Source: CAWJNF01 sp963844235
GTDB taxonomy: Bacteria; Actinomycetota; Thermoleophilia; Gaiellales; Gaiellaceae
NCBI GenBank assembly: GCA_963844235.1
Contig: CAWJNF010000005.1
Coordinates: 124,001-188,000 of the forward strand
Direction of reading: 5' to 3'
DNA length: 64,000 nt
Part shown: piece by piece, positions 9,554 to 17,625 of the stretch
How the letters are laid out: every line of letters starts with the position of its first letter
Numbering within the stretch: the stretch's first letter is position 1
Notes under the pieces: model-generated
Told to the model about the DNA's origin: nothing
What the model saw: only the letters and a program-made list of their open reading frames with translations
Databases searched by the model: none
Made by a program: the position numbers and the translations under genes

Positions 9554-10488
9554 CTTGCGCTCCCCGCCGGCTCGACCGCCTTCGCGCCGACGCGGCCGAC
9601 GATCTGCTCGGCGTGGAAGCGCTTGATGTGCGCCGCGATCGCCTCGAGCGAGTCCTCGACGGCGAAGTGCCCGCTGTCCAACATGTGCAGCTCGGCCTCC
9701 GGGAGGTCGCGCAGGTACGCCCGACCGCCCTCGGGCCCGAAGATGATGTCGTTCTCCCCCCACAGGATCAGCGTCTTCGGCGCGTGCTCGCGGAGGAAGG
9801 CCTGCCACTCCGGATACAGCTCGACATTGGTGCGGTAGTCGTACAGGAGGTCGAGCTGGGCCCTGCGCGCACCGGGACGCTCGAGAAAGTGGAGGTCCAT
9901 GTTCCAGTTGTCGGGGCTGATCCGTTCCGGGTCGCGGTGCCCGTGCAGGTAGAGAAGCTTCACCCCTTCGGGCTCGAGGAATGCATTGAGCGGCGCCTCG
10001 GTCTCGGGGCTTCGGTCGAGCCAAAGCGCGCGGATGCCGTCCCATATGGCGGTGAAGCCCTCCTCGTAGGCGTTGGAGTTCTGGATCACCTGCCACTCGA
10101 GCCAGCTCGGATGACGACCGACGATGCGATTGCCGATCGGCCCGCCGTAGTCCTGCATGTACAGGCCGAAAGGGAGGAAGTCCGTCTGCTCGAGCACGCC
10201 CTCGACGATCTCCGAGAGCCGGTCGAACGTGTACTCGCAGTCGGCGGGCATGTCGGTGTTGCCGAAGCCCGGATAGTCGGGCGAGAGGACGTGGAAGCGG
10301 TCGGCGAGAACCGGGATCAGATTGCGGAACTGGTGTGACGAGGCGGGGAAGCCGCCGAGCAGCAGGAGGTTGGGATTTGCCGGGTCCCCGGCCTCGCGGT
10401 AGAAGACCGAGAGTCCGTCCACCTGGGCTGTCCGGTGAGCGACCACTGCGGCTCCCTCCTGTCGTCGTTGTGTGACAACCGGTCTCAT
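9550..10488 (-). CDS. Alpha/beta hydrolase, haloalkane dehalogenase/epoxide hydrolase type
   Basis: ATG 10488 follows AAGGAGG. About 312 residues. The core shows the oxyanion motif LLLGGFPASSHQFRNL, the nucleophile elbow region LYMQDYGGPIG with Asp as likely nucleophile (as in haloalkane dehalogenases), a cap domain, acid region ILWGENDIIFG, and the late His in DSGHFAVED. It probably hydrolyses an ester, epoxide or carbon-halogen bond in the cytoplasm. It is co-transcribed with the MOSC gene. Its promoter carries the second copy of the direct-repeat element, so it is likely co-regulated with the flavin reductase at 2833-3477. Confidence 0.82.
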   Translation of the reverse strand: MRPVVTQRRQEGAAVVAHRTAQVDGLSVFYREAGDPANPNLLLLGGFPASSHQFRNLIPVLADRFHVLSPDYPGFGNTDMPADCEYTFDRLSEIVEGVLEQTDFLPFGLYMQDYGGPIGNRIVGRHPSWLEWQVIQNSNAYEEGFTAIWDGIRALWLDRSPETEAPLNAFLEPEGVKLLYLHGHRDPERISPDNWNMDLHFLERPGARRAQLDLLYDYRTNVELYPEWQAFLREHAPKTLILWGENDIIFGPEGGRAYLRDLPEAELHMLDSGHFAVEDSLEAIAAHIKRFHAEQIVGRVGAKAVEPAGSAR

Positions 10489-10551
10489 TCGAGCCTCCTT
10501 CTTGGAAGTCCGGCCGTCTGCCGGATCGGATGTCGCCAGCAAACACGGGCG

Positions 10552-10610
10552 CGGTTCGGGCTCGGTTAAGAGGCCAGTAGGGCGCCGGTAACAGCACGAA
10601 CACGCGTCGA
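10552..10610 (-). promoter_or_regulatory. Upstream element with four ACCG-type direct repeats (copy 2), before the hydrolase-MOSC operon
   Basis: On the minus strand the repeats read TTACCG, TACTG, TTAACCG and CGAACCG, with ACC/ACT units 11, 12 and 11 bp apart. The block aligns without gaps to 3542-3600 (about 55 of 73 positions by eye) and sits at practically the same distance from the ATG. Both leaders end in an AAGGAGG-type ribosome site followed by GAATGAG. No obvious consensus -10 was identified. Confidence 0.5.
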
Positions 10611-10674
10611 CGCCTCAGCCGGCGCCGTTCAGCGGCAAACCGGGTAGTTCAGAGGCGTACCGACGCGGCTGCGC

Positions 10675-11861
10675 TCACCGACTGGGGGATGCCGGCGCGC
10701 CTGCGTTCCGTGCCCCGAGCAGGTCGCGGACCCGCACCTGCTCGGTCAGCAGACGGCGGAATCGCTCCGGCTCACCCGCCACGTACGAGCGGCACAGCTC
10801 GCCTCCGGCCGGGTAGGTGATGATGTAGGTGCGCGAGGTCGGCTCGGTGAAGAAGCCATCATGTGTGCCGCGAGCTTCGGCGTCATCAGCCCCCAGCGCT
10901 CGAGATACGCCTGCGTCTCGGCTTCGCTCGCGCCCTCTTCGTGCAGCATCAACGCCGCATTGACCTCGGCCCACCGGCACGGATCGTGGGCCCGCTCGAC
11001 GGCCAACGCGTGAGCGAGATCGAGCTCGATGCCGGCGTCGTGCACGACCGCCGCAAGCGCCGGCCCGGCTTCGCTCCCGAGCAGCACCTCCGGCGCGAGC
11101 ACGGCGATCCCCTCGGAGACGAGCGACTGTGGCGTGGGCACCAGCACCAGCGTCTCCTCGAGCAGTCCGCGTCCGCGGACGAGCGAGTGCTCCTTGACGG
11201 CTCGCTCCGTGTGGTGCCCGGGATAGGTTTCGTGGATCGCCAGGGTGAGCATGTCGATGGCAGACAACGGCAAATCGACGTTGACGGCGACTCGGCTGCG
11301 AAGCGCTCCGAGGTAGGAACAGAAGGCCCACCATGGCTCGTCCCGCACGATCTCCAAGGCGATGCCCTCGCCGGCCGGCAGCTCGACGAGGCGACCTGTC
11401 CAGGCGCGCGCCTCTTCGATGACCGCCGCCAGCAGGCGCTCGACCTGGTCGGCAGGCACCAGGCTCGAGCTCTGCCAGCTCTCCTGCCGCTCGGCCAGCG
11501 TGCCCTCGCCCGGGAGCAGCTCCTCGAGCCGTTCGTGCGCCGCTGCGAAGACCGCTTCGTCGGTGTGGCTCGGCCGTACGCCGTAACACCCTTCCACCTC
11601 GTCGGCGTAGGAGCCGGACTCGCCCGCCAGCACGCCGGCGTAGGTACGTAGGCCGGCCACCTGGTCGCGCAGCCAGCCGTCCTCGAGCTCGTCGAGCAGC
11701 GTCTCCGTCTCGACGACGAGTGTCCGTGGATCGACCGGCGGCTCCACGTCGACAGCGGCCGCCAGCTCTGGCGGGCCGTAGTAGGCGTCGACCATCCCCT
11801 CGACATGGCGCCCGAGCTGCAGCCCCACGCGAAGGTAGCGCTCAACCGGTGCCTCGGTCAC
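10675..11861 (-). CDS. DUF885-family putative metallopeptidase (one frameshift)
   Basis: Start at 11861 (MTEAPVERYLRVGLQLG). The protein has the zinc-binding HExxH-like motif in LAIHETYPGHHTE and a downstream Glu in VSEGIAVLAPE, as in DUF885 (M32-like) proteins; it is likely a cytoplasmic carboxypeptidase. The frame breaks near 10858-10863: a one-base shift is required to continue from LAAHM into DGFFTEPTSRTYIITYPAGG and a stop at 10675. With the correction the length is about 395 residues, shorter than the family's usual 550-600. Divergent from the ArsR operon. Confidence 0.72.
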
Positions 11862-11959
11862 GCGGGGAGCCTACGGCGTCCGGGTGTCGCGCCGCGAGCG
11901 CATCGAGGTCGGGTTCACGGGGAGGAAGCTCGCATTCGAACGCCCGTGGCGGTATCGGC

Positions 11960-11987
11960 TTGACATATTCCGATATAGGAATATAAT
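11960..11987 (+). promoter_or_regulatory. Consensus sigma-70 promoter with embedded ArsR-type operator
   Basis: TTGACA at 11960-11965 and TATAAT at 11982-11987 are separated by 16 bp, both perfect consensus. Between and overlapping them is the inverted repeat ATATTCC (11965-11971) / GGAATAT (11978-11984), ideal for an autorepressing ArsR dimer. The ATG of the regulator begins 8 bp after the -10, so the transcript should be leaderless. Confidence 0.85.
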
Positions 11988-11994
11988 CCTTGGC

Positions 11995-12348
11995 ATGGCA
12001 CGAGCAGCGACCACGACGGATGCGTTCAACGCGGTGGCGGAGCCCCGGCGGCGACAGATCCTGGACGTCCTCGCAGGCGGGGAGCGCCCCGTGAACGACA
12101 TTGTGAACGCGCTCGGGCTGGCCCAGCCACAGGTGTCCAAGCACCTGCGGGTGCTCCGCGAAGTGGGGGCGGTGGACGTGCGTGACGAAGGGCGGCAGCG
12201 CCTGTACCGGCTGAACGGCCACGCGCTCAAGCCCATCCACGACTGGGTAAAGGACTACGAGGACTCGTGGTCCGAGCGCTTCGACCGGCTGGATGTCGTA
12301 TTGGAAGAGCTCAAGCAGAAGGAGGCAGAAAATGGTAGCGACGAGTAG
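11995..12348 (+). CDS. ArsR-family winged-helix repressor
   Basis: 117 residues starting at ATG 11995 (MARAATTTDAFNAVAEPRRRQILDVL). The helix-turn-helix reads NDIVNALGLAQPQVSKHLRVLREVG and the wing VRDEGRQRLYRLN. No metal-binding ELCV cysteine motif is present, so it belongs to the non-metal ArsR group usually paired with AHSA1/SRPBCC proteins. It overlaps the next gene by 17 bp and probably represses its own leaderless promoter through the ATATTCC/GGAATAT operator. Confidence 0.9.
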   Translation: MARAATTTDAFNAVAEPRRRQILDVLAGGERPVNDIVNALGLAQPQVSKHLRVLREVGAVDVRDEGRQRLYRLNGHALKPIHDWVKDYEDSWSERFDRLDVVLEELKQKEAENGSDE

Positions 12349-12835
12349 CGGCACGGCGACGGTGACATTGCCCACGGACGAGCAGATCCTCATCACGCGG
12401 GAGTTCGCGGCGCCCAAGCATCTGGTCTACGAGGCGTGGACCACGCCCGAGCTGGTCAAGCGCTGGTGGAACGCAAAGCGCGGCGAGGTCACGATCGCCG
12501 AGATCGACCTGCGCGTCGGCGGCAAGTGGCGTTACGTGATGATCGCGGAGGGCGGGTTCGAGGTCGGCTTCCACGGCGAGTACCGCGAGATCGTCCCCAA
12601 CGAGCGAATCGTCTCGACCGAGACCTATGAGGGCCTGCCGGAAGGCGTCTCTGAGGAGGACGGCTCGACGGTGAACACGGCGACGTTTACGGAGATGGAC
12701 GGGCGCACGACCGTCACGCTCCTCGTGCAGGCCCCGAGCAAGGTGACCCGCGACGCCATCATCGAGTCCGGGATGGAGGCCGGGCTCCAGGACGCCTTGG
12801 ACCTCCTCGAGGAGGTCGCGGTCTCGCTTCGCTGA
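12332..12835 (+). CDS. SRPBCC/AHSA1-domain protein
   Basis: ATG 12332 has GAAGGAGG upstream and overlaps the ArsR gene. The 167-residue protein is an Activator-of-Hsp90 C-terminal-like (AHSA1) START-fold member: ITREFAAPKHLVYEAWTTPELVKRWW at the front, VGGKWRYVM in the middle and a long C-terminal helix (GMEAGLQDALDLLEEVA). These proteins bind small hydrophobic ligands in a cavity. ArsR-AHSA1 pairs are common in actinobacteria. The ligand is unknown. Confidence 0.87.
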   Translation: MVATSSGTATVTLPTDEQILITREFAAPKHLVYEAWTTPELVKRWWNAKRGEVTIAEIDLRVGGKWRYVMIAEGGFEVGFHGEYREIVPNERIVSTETYEGLPEGVSEEDGSTVNTATFTEMDGRTTVTLLVQAPSKVTRDAIIESGMEAGLQDALDLLEEVAVSLR

Positions 12836-12861
12836 GCAGGCGTCCGACTTCGCAACGACAC

Positions 12862-12891
12862 GGGCCATCGGGAGGTCACTCCCGGTGGCCC
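12862..12891. terminator. Stem-loop terminator between convergent genes
   Basis: GGGCCATCGGGAG and CTCCCGGTGGCCC form a 13-bp stem (one G-T pair) with loop GTCA, 27 bp after the SRPBCC stop. It lacks a strong T-run but is well placed for the rightward operon. Confidence 0.65.
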
Positions 12892-12966
12892 GCTGTCTTG
12901 GGCGCGTCGGGCCGATGCGCCTTGTCCCCCGGTGCGGCGGCGCCCCTGGCGCTAGCCCTGCGGCCC

Positions 12967-12985
12967 AGCCGGCAGCGTGCCGGCT
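12967..12985. terminator. Stem-loop terminator for the leftward FAD oxidoreductase
   Basis: AGCCGGCA and TGCCGGCT form a perfect 8-bp stem with loop GCG immediately after the stop of the minus-strand gene ending at 12990. Confidence 0.55.
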
Positions 12986-12989
12986 GAGC

Positions 12990-14222
12990 TCAGCCGCGCT
13001 CGAGGCTCTCGGCGACGTGCTCGGCGACGATGGCCGCGTCCTCACCCACACCGACGAGGAGCGAGGACTTGCGCTTGCGCAGGAAGTGGACGCCCACGAA
13101 ATGCAGGCCCGGAACCACGGTGCTCGCCCCGTCTCGCTGGATCGGGAAGCCGAGCTCGTCGAAGGCCTCGGGCCAGGGCAGCCACGAGCGGTAGTCCGGG
13201 CGGAAGCCGCCGGCGAAGACGACGGCGCCGAGCCCCGCCGGGTCGATTTCCTCGGGACCGCGTGGCTCGAACGGCTCGGGCTCCTCGATGTGCGGTGGAT
13301 CGAGGCCACGTTCCGCCGCGGTCTTGCGAAGGAGGCCCATGAACTCGGTGTGTCGCCCGTCGCTCCAGGCGACGGTCTCGGCGAGGTCATCGGCGAAGCG
13401 CACCCGGCCGTTGCTCGCGCCGAGGAAGCGGCCGGTGAGCGTGACGCCCGCCGCCCGGAGCGTCCGCAGGTGCAGGTCGTGGCCTCCGCCGTGTCCGGTC
13501 GCCTGGAGTGTCGCGACGAGTCGCGCAGCCGGGCTCGGAAGGGACTCCACGGCGGCATCCGCGAAGCCGGACTCGACTACCCACCAGAAGATGTCGCGAC
13601 CACCGAGGCGGCGCGGCGCCCAGGCCGCCTTCCCGCACGCGAGAATGACGTCGCGACCGGCCTCGTGCAGCTCCTCCGCGATCTGGCAGCCGGACTGGCC
13701 GCTCCCGACCACGAGTACGCCACCGGGCGGCAGCGCCTGCTCGTTGCGGTAGTCCTGGACGTCGATCTGCAGTAGATCGGGCGGCAGGGTCGTTGCGCCC
13801 TCCGGCCGGTGTGCGCGCTGATAGGCGCCCGTGGCCATGATCACCGCGTCGGCGCGCAGGTCGCCGGCCGATGTCTCGAGAGCGAAGCCCCCGTGTCTCA
13901 GCCTTTGCATGGCGGTAACCTCGACGCCTTCCCGGACGGGCGCCTGGAAGCTCGCCGCGTAGCGCTCCAGGTACGCGACGATCTCGTCACGCGGCATGAA
14001 CCCGTCCGGATCCGACCCGTCGTACCGGCCGCCGGGAAGCCGAATCGTCCAGTTCGGCGTCACCAAACAGAAGCTGTCCCAGCGCCCGCGCCAGGTCTCG
14101 CCTACGCGAGCCCGCTCGAGCACGACATGGTCAACGCCGGCTCTCGTCAGCTCGTGACTCGTGGCGAGGCCGGCCTGGCCGGCGCCGACCACTGCTACCG
14201 CGACGTGCTCTTCTGCGCTCAC
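12990..14222 (-). CDS. Flavin-containing NAD(P)/FAD-dependent oxidoreductase (putative monooxygenase)
   Basis: GTG start at 14222 (VSAEEHVAVAVVGAGQAGL). About 410 residues with two Rossmann motifs: GAGQAG near residue 14 for FAD and GSGQSG near 175 for NADPH. The intervening MATGAYQ and the C-terminal AGGFRPDYRSWLPWP are typical of FMO/CzcO-like monooxygenases. It probably oxygenates a small substrate with NADPH and O2, or acts as a reductase. No partner is adjacent. The upstream frame extension shows no protein character, so the GTG is preferred. Confidence 0.8.
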   Translation of the reverse strand: MSAEEHVAVAVVGAGQAGLATSHELTRAGVDHVVLERARVGETWRGRWDSFCLVTPNWTIRLPGGRYDGSDPDGFMPRDEIVAYLERYAASFQAPVREGVEVTAMQRLRHGGFALETSAGDLRADAVIMATGAYQRAHRPEGATTLPPDLLQIDVQDYRNEQALPPGGVLVVGSGQSGCQIAEELHEAGRDVILACGKAAWAPRRLGGRDIFWWVVESGFADAAVESLPSPAARLVATLQATGHGGGHDLHLRTLRAAGVTLTGRFLGASNGRVRFADDLAETVAWSDGRHTEFMGLLRKTAAERGLDPPHIEEPEPFEPRGPEEIDPAGLGAVVFAGGFRPDYRSWLPWPEAFDELGFPIQRDGASTVVPGLHFVGVHFLRKRKSSLLVGVGEDAAIVAEHVAESLERG

Positions 14223-14248
14223 TCTGACGGTTAGGCGCTGGCCAGCGC

Positions 14249-14347
14249 CTAACCTCCCGCTCGAGAGACCGCATTCTCCATTGGCACCGTGGTCCGATCC
14301 GAATCGGCGGTCAACGTCGTCAGATGGTGAATGCCCTCGATCGACAT
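14249..14347 (-). pseudogene. Remnant of a VOC/glyoxalase-type dioxygenase gene
   Basis: A 32-codon frame from ATG 14347 begins MSIEGIHHLTTLTADSDRT, which resembles the N-terminus of ring-cleaving dioxygenase/glyoxalase proteins, then loses similarity and stops. The rest of the domain is absent. It may be the leftover of a deleted gene; the palindrome at 14433-14450 would have been its operator. Confidence 0.4.
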
Positions 14348-14432
14348 CTCGGGTTCCGTCCAGATGCGTGCCGAAGCGCTCCAGCGTGTCATATGCGGAA
14401 GGCGCGCGCACGGCGGCCTCCTCGTGTCCAGC

Positions 14433-14450
14433 CGTACGGCTAGCCGTACG
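14433..14450. promoter_or_regulatory. Perfect 18-bp palindrome, operator-like
   Basis: CGTACGGCTAGCCGTACG is its own reverse complement. It lies in the gap between the FAD oxidoreductase and the L,D-transpeptidase, about 86 bp upstream of the glyoxalase-like remnant. Its size fits a TetR-family operator, but no TetR gene is visible in the window. Confidence 0.5.
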
Positions 14451-14557
14451 CTTGCTGCATGACCAAAGCCGGTCGGGATGGCAAGCGGCGCAAGGTGGGG
14501 CTCGTGCGGGGGACGGGTTCGCATCCCCGTCCCCGCCGCCGGCGCGTGCCCTGCCAA

Positions 14558-15196
14558 CTACCTGACGATGACCGGCGTGCCCTGGATCGCGAAGGTGTAG
14601 AGGTCGGGCGCGAACACGAGTGGCACGCGAACGCAGCCGTGGCTCGCCGGATACACCGGGACGTCCGGGTAGGCGTGAAACGCGATGCCGCCGGTGAAGT
14701 AGGAGGCCCAGGGAAGCCATACGGAGTATGGCACCGACCAGGACATGCGCTCCTTGCGGTAGACGGAGAACTGACCTCGCGGGGTCACGTAGCCCGGCTG
14801 GGCCGACGAGATGGCGATGGTGCGGACCACCCGGTCGCCGCGAACCAGATACGCGAGCTGCTTGGTGAGCGACACCTCGATACGCCTGCCCGCGCCGGAC
14901 GTCTTCGGCCGCGGGGCGTACGCGGACTCGAGCGCACGCAGCACCTTCCAACCGGCGATTCCGGTGCGCGGGAGGGATCGCTGCTTCTGAAAGGCGACGA
15001 CCGCATGGAAGGTCGCGTCGGTGAAGCGGCCGGTAGCGGCTCCCGCCGGCAGGTAGGAAAGCTCGGCGAGGCGCTCGTTCAGGGCGCGTACGTCCGGGCC
15101 TCGCGACCCGAGGGAGAGCGGCGCCGCCGTGGCGGTTCCTGCAAGGGCCAGGGCGAACACGCACCCGACGAGCGCGAGTATCGTGGATCTCGGCAT
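14558..15196 (-). CDS. Secreted L,D-transpeptidase with peptidoglycan-binding domain
   Basis: ATG 15196 is preferred (AAGGA 9 nt upstream); ATG 15205 is also possible. A signal peptide (STILALVGCVFALALAGTATA) is followed by a PG_binding_1 domain (LGSRGPDVRALNERLAELSYL...FTDATFHAVVAFQKQ) and a YkuD catalytic domain with HAYPDVPVYPASHGCVRV containing the conserved His, Ser-His-Gly-Cys and Arg. It makes 3-3 cross-links or attaches proteins to peptidoglycan outside the membrane. About 212 residues. It is monocistronic as far as can be seen. Confidence 0.9.
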   Translation of the reverse strand: MPRSTILALVGCVFALALAGTATAAPLSLGSRGPDVRALNERLAELSYLPAGAATGRFTDATFHAVVAFQKQRSLPRTGIAGWKVLRALESAYAPRPKTSGAGRRIEVSLTKQLAYLVRGDRVVRTIAISSAQPGYVTPRGQFSVYRKERMSWSVPYSVWLPWASYFTGGIAFHAYPDVPVYPASHGCVRVPLVFAPDLYTFAIQGTPVIVR

Positions 15197-15620
15197 GCTG
15201 GTCATTCCTTCTGATCGGCTTCGGGGTACAGCTCTTTGACTCCGGGCGGCGGAAGGCCGTTCCCGAGGTTGATGAGCCGTCCCGGGTTTGCCGCGAGCGA
15301 TGTCATGCTGACAACGATGTCCGTCCCGACTCGGTCGGGGAATGCGGCTAGCTCGCGTCCTGCGCGGCGGCTAGATGGTTGATTCCACGAGACCGCCTGC
15401 GCCGGGGCGTCAGCTGGCCGCTCTGGGACGTGAGGCTGGGGCGCGGGCGAGGCTGGACGCCTCGGCAAGCCCCGGCCTCGCGAAGCGCACGTCCTGTCTG
15501 AGAGGCTGCATGGCCTCACAAACAGAGGCGGAAGCGGCCCAGACGCGCCAGATGTCGCATCCGGCCGCGCGTGGATCGTGGAATCATCCATCAGGCCCCA
15601 CCAGCGAAAGGAGGCGCTCA
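15197..15620. other. Divergent intergenic region
   Basis: About 420 bases between the L,D-transpeptidase and cupredoxin genes. A small stem (CGAGGC/GCCTCG) lies near 15450 and the ribosome site of the next gene near 15606. Open frames here are low-complexity shadows. No convincing promoter was identified. Confidence 0.35.
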
Positions 15621-16046
15621 GTGTCCCGACGTGCAGCGCTCGTCGCCGCGACGCTCTTCGCCGTGATCGGTCTCGCCGTCGCCGCCTGCGGAGGCGACGA
15701 TGACGAGGCCGCCGAGCCGGCGCCGGCCGAGACCCAGCCGGCAGACGCGGGCGGAGAGGCAACCGAGCTACAGCTCGCCGCCGACCCGGACGGCGCGCTC
15801 GCCTACGACGCCGTGGCTCTCGAGGCGCCCGCGGGACCGGTTGCAATCGTGCTCACAAACGAGTCGAGCGTGCCACACAACGTGGCGATCGAAAGGGACG
15901 GCAGCGTCATCGTCGAGGGGGAGATCTTCTCTGGCGGTGGAACGCGCACCACCGCCACCGACCTCGTGGCGGGTACCTACGCGTTCTTCTGCTCCGTGCC
16001 CGGCCATCGGGAAGGCGGGATGGAGGGAATCCTGAACGTCGAGTAG
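15621..16046 (+). CDS. Cupredoxin (plastocyanin-like) lipoprotein
   Basis: GTG 15621 lies 6-7 nt after AAAGGAGG. A lipoprotein signal (RRAALVAATLFAVIGLAVAAC, lipobox Cys) is followed by an acidic linker and a type I copper domain of about 100 residues. Copper ligands are visible: His in VPHNVAIE and Cys/His in FFCSVPGHREGGMEG with the trailing Met. It is an exported, membrane-tethered electron carrier. About 141 residues. No respiratory oxidase gene is adjacent, so the redox partner is unknown. Confidence 0.87.
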   Translation: MSRRAALVAATLFAVIGLAVAACGGDDDEAAEPAPAETQPADAGGEATELQLAADPDGALAYDAVALEAPAGPVAIVLTNESSVPHNVAIERDGSVIVEGEIFSGGGTRTTATDLVAGTYAFFCSVPGHREGGMEGILNVE

Positions 16047-16052
16047 GGCGAC

Positions 16053-16829
16053 TCAGCCGGCCCAGATGCCGGAGATCAAACCGCCGTCGACGACGAGCGC
16101 CGTGCCGGTGACCCACCCGGCCTCGTCGGAGGCGAGATAGACGAACGCGTCGGCGATGTCGCGTGGCTTGCCCAGGCGCCCGAGCGGGTGAATCGAGACG
16201 GCGAACGCGCGTGACGCCTCGGGGTCGGGCTGGTCGGCGAAGAAGCCCTCGATCATCGGCGTCTCCGTAAATCCCGGGCAGACGCAGTTGACCCGGATCC
16301 CGGCCCTGGCGCCGTCGAGGGCCATGCACTTCGTGAGCATGATCGCTCCCGCCTTGGAGGCGCAGTAAGCGGCGTCGTCAGGGATCGCCCAGATCCCCGC
16401 GATCGAGGCCGTCACGAGGATCGCCCCGCCGCCGCGCTCGACGAGATGTGGCCAGGCTGCCTTCGAGACGAGGTAGATGCCCTTCAGGTTGGCGGCCAGC
16501 TCCTTGTCCCAGTCGGCCTCATCGATCTCGTGCACGGCGCCGACGATCGTCACGCCGGCGTTGTTGACGAGGACGTCGATGCCCCCGAACTCCTTCAGCA
16601 CGGCGTCGAGGCCGGCGGCCGCGCTCCCGCTCGACGTGACGTCGAGCTCGATACCGATCGCGTCTGCGCCGATCGCGGCGGCGGTCTCCCGTGCCGAGTC
16701 GCCGCGGAGGTCGGCCGCACAGACGCGGGCGCCCTCCTGTGCGAAGCGCAGCGCCGTCTCACGACCGATGCCGGAGCCGGCCCCGGTGACGAGCGCCACC
16801 TTCCCTTCGAGTCTTCCGTTCGTCGCCAT
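16053..16829 (-). CDS. Short-chain dehydrogenase/reductase (SDR A)
   Basis: ATG 16829 (MATNGRLEGKVALVTGAG). 258 residues of classical SDR: cofactor motif TGAGSGIG, NNAG, catalytic Ser in VTASIAG and YCASK (Tyr, Lys), then PGFTETPM and the family end GTALVVDGG. It is an NAD(P)-dependent oxidoreductase of unknown alcohol or ketone. Its neighbour on the other strand (16879-17601) is a close paralogue with the same C-terminus, GIWAG. The pair is divergent with a 49-bp gap. Confidence 0.88.
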   Translation of the reverse strand: MATNGRLEGKVALVTGAGSGIGRETALRFAQEGARVCAADLRGDSARETAAAIGADAIGIELDVTSSGSAAAGLDAVLKEFGGIDVLVNNAGVTIVGAVHEIDEADWDKELAANLKGIYLVSKAAWPHLVERGGGAILVTASIAGIWAIPDDAAYCASKAGAIMLTKCMALDGARAGIRVNCVCPGFTETPMIEGFFADQPDPEASRAFAVSIHPLGRLGKPRDIADAFVYLASDEAGWVTGTALVVDGGLISGIWAG

Positions 16830-16878
16830 GCCAGAGATAATCGCGCCGGCGAGGTTAGCAAGCAACCGGGAGGAAGTC

Positions 16879-17601
16879 ATGGCTCGCCTGGACGGCAAGC
16901 GCGCGCTCGTGACCGGCGGCGGCTCGGGAATCGGCGCCGCGATCGCGAGCCGGTTCCGGGAGGAGGGCGCCGCCGTCCTCACGGCCGACGTCGTGGACGG
17001 TGATCTCGAGTGCGACGTGCGGTCGCGCGCGAGCGTCGAGGCCTGCGTCGGGGCTGTCGCCGAGCGTCTCGGTGGCCTCGACGCGCTCGTGCTCAACGCC
17101 GCCAGGCCGGTCGTCGGCGCCGTCCACGAGCTCGAGGAGGCCGAGTGGGACGACGGCCTCGCGACGAACCTGAAGAGCGTCTACCTTTGTGCGAAGGCGG
17201 CGTGGCCGCACCTGGTCGACAGCCGTGGCTCGATCTCGATCACGGCCTCCGTCGTCGGTCTCTGGGGCTCGGGCGGCCAGGCCGCCTACTGCGCTTCGAA
17301 GGCGGGCGCGGTCATGCTCGCGAAGTGCCTGGCCCTCGACGGCGCCAAGGCCGGCATCCGCGCGAACTGCGTCTGCCCGGGATTCACCGAGACGCCGATG
17401 CTCGAGCGCTTCCTCGCCGGCCAGCCGGATCCGGAGGCGACCCGAGCCTGGGCGGCCGGCATCCACCCGCTCGGCAGGCTCGGGGTGCCGCGGGACCTCG
17501 CGGAGGCGTTCGTCTACCTCGCCTCGGACGAGGCCGCCTGGGTGACGGGCACGGCGCTCGTCGTCGACGGCGGGCTGACCGCCGGGATCTGGGCCGGCTG
17601 A
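16879..17601 (+). CDS. Short-chain dehydrogenase/reductase (SDR B), paralogue of SDR A
   Basis: ATG 16879 after GGGAGGAA. 240 residues: TGGGSGIG cofactor loop, LNAARP in place of NNAG, Ser in ITASVVG, YCASK, PGFTETPM, GTALVVDGG. It is shorter than SDR A by about 18 residues in the region after the first Rossmann strands. From GAVHE to the end the two are very similar, which points to duplication with inversion. Substrate unknown. Confidence 0.87.
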   Translation: MARLDGKRALVTGGGSGIGAAIASRFREEGAAVLTADVVDGDLECDVRSRASVEACVGAVAERLGGLDALVLNAARPVVGAVHELEEAEWDDGLATNLKSVYLCAKAAWPHLVDSRGSISITASVVGLWGSGGQAAYCASKAGAVMLAKCLALDGAKAGIRANCVCPGFTETPMLERFLAGQPDPEATRAWAAGIHPLGRLGVPRDLAEAFVYLASDEAAWVTGTALVVDGGLTAGIWAG

Positions 17602-17625
17602 GGTCGTGGTGGCGCTGGCGTCTCG

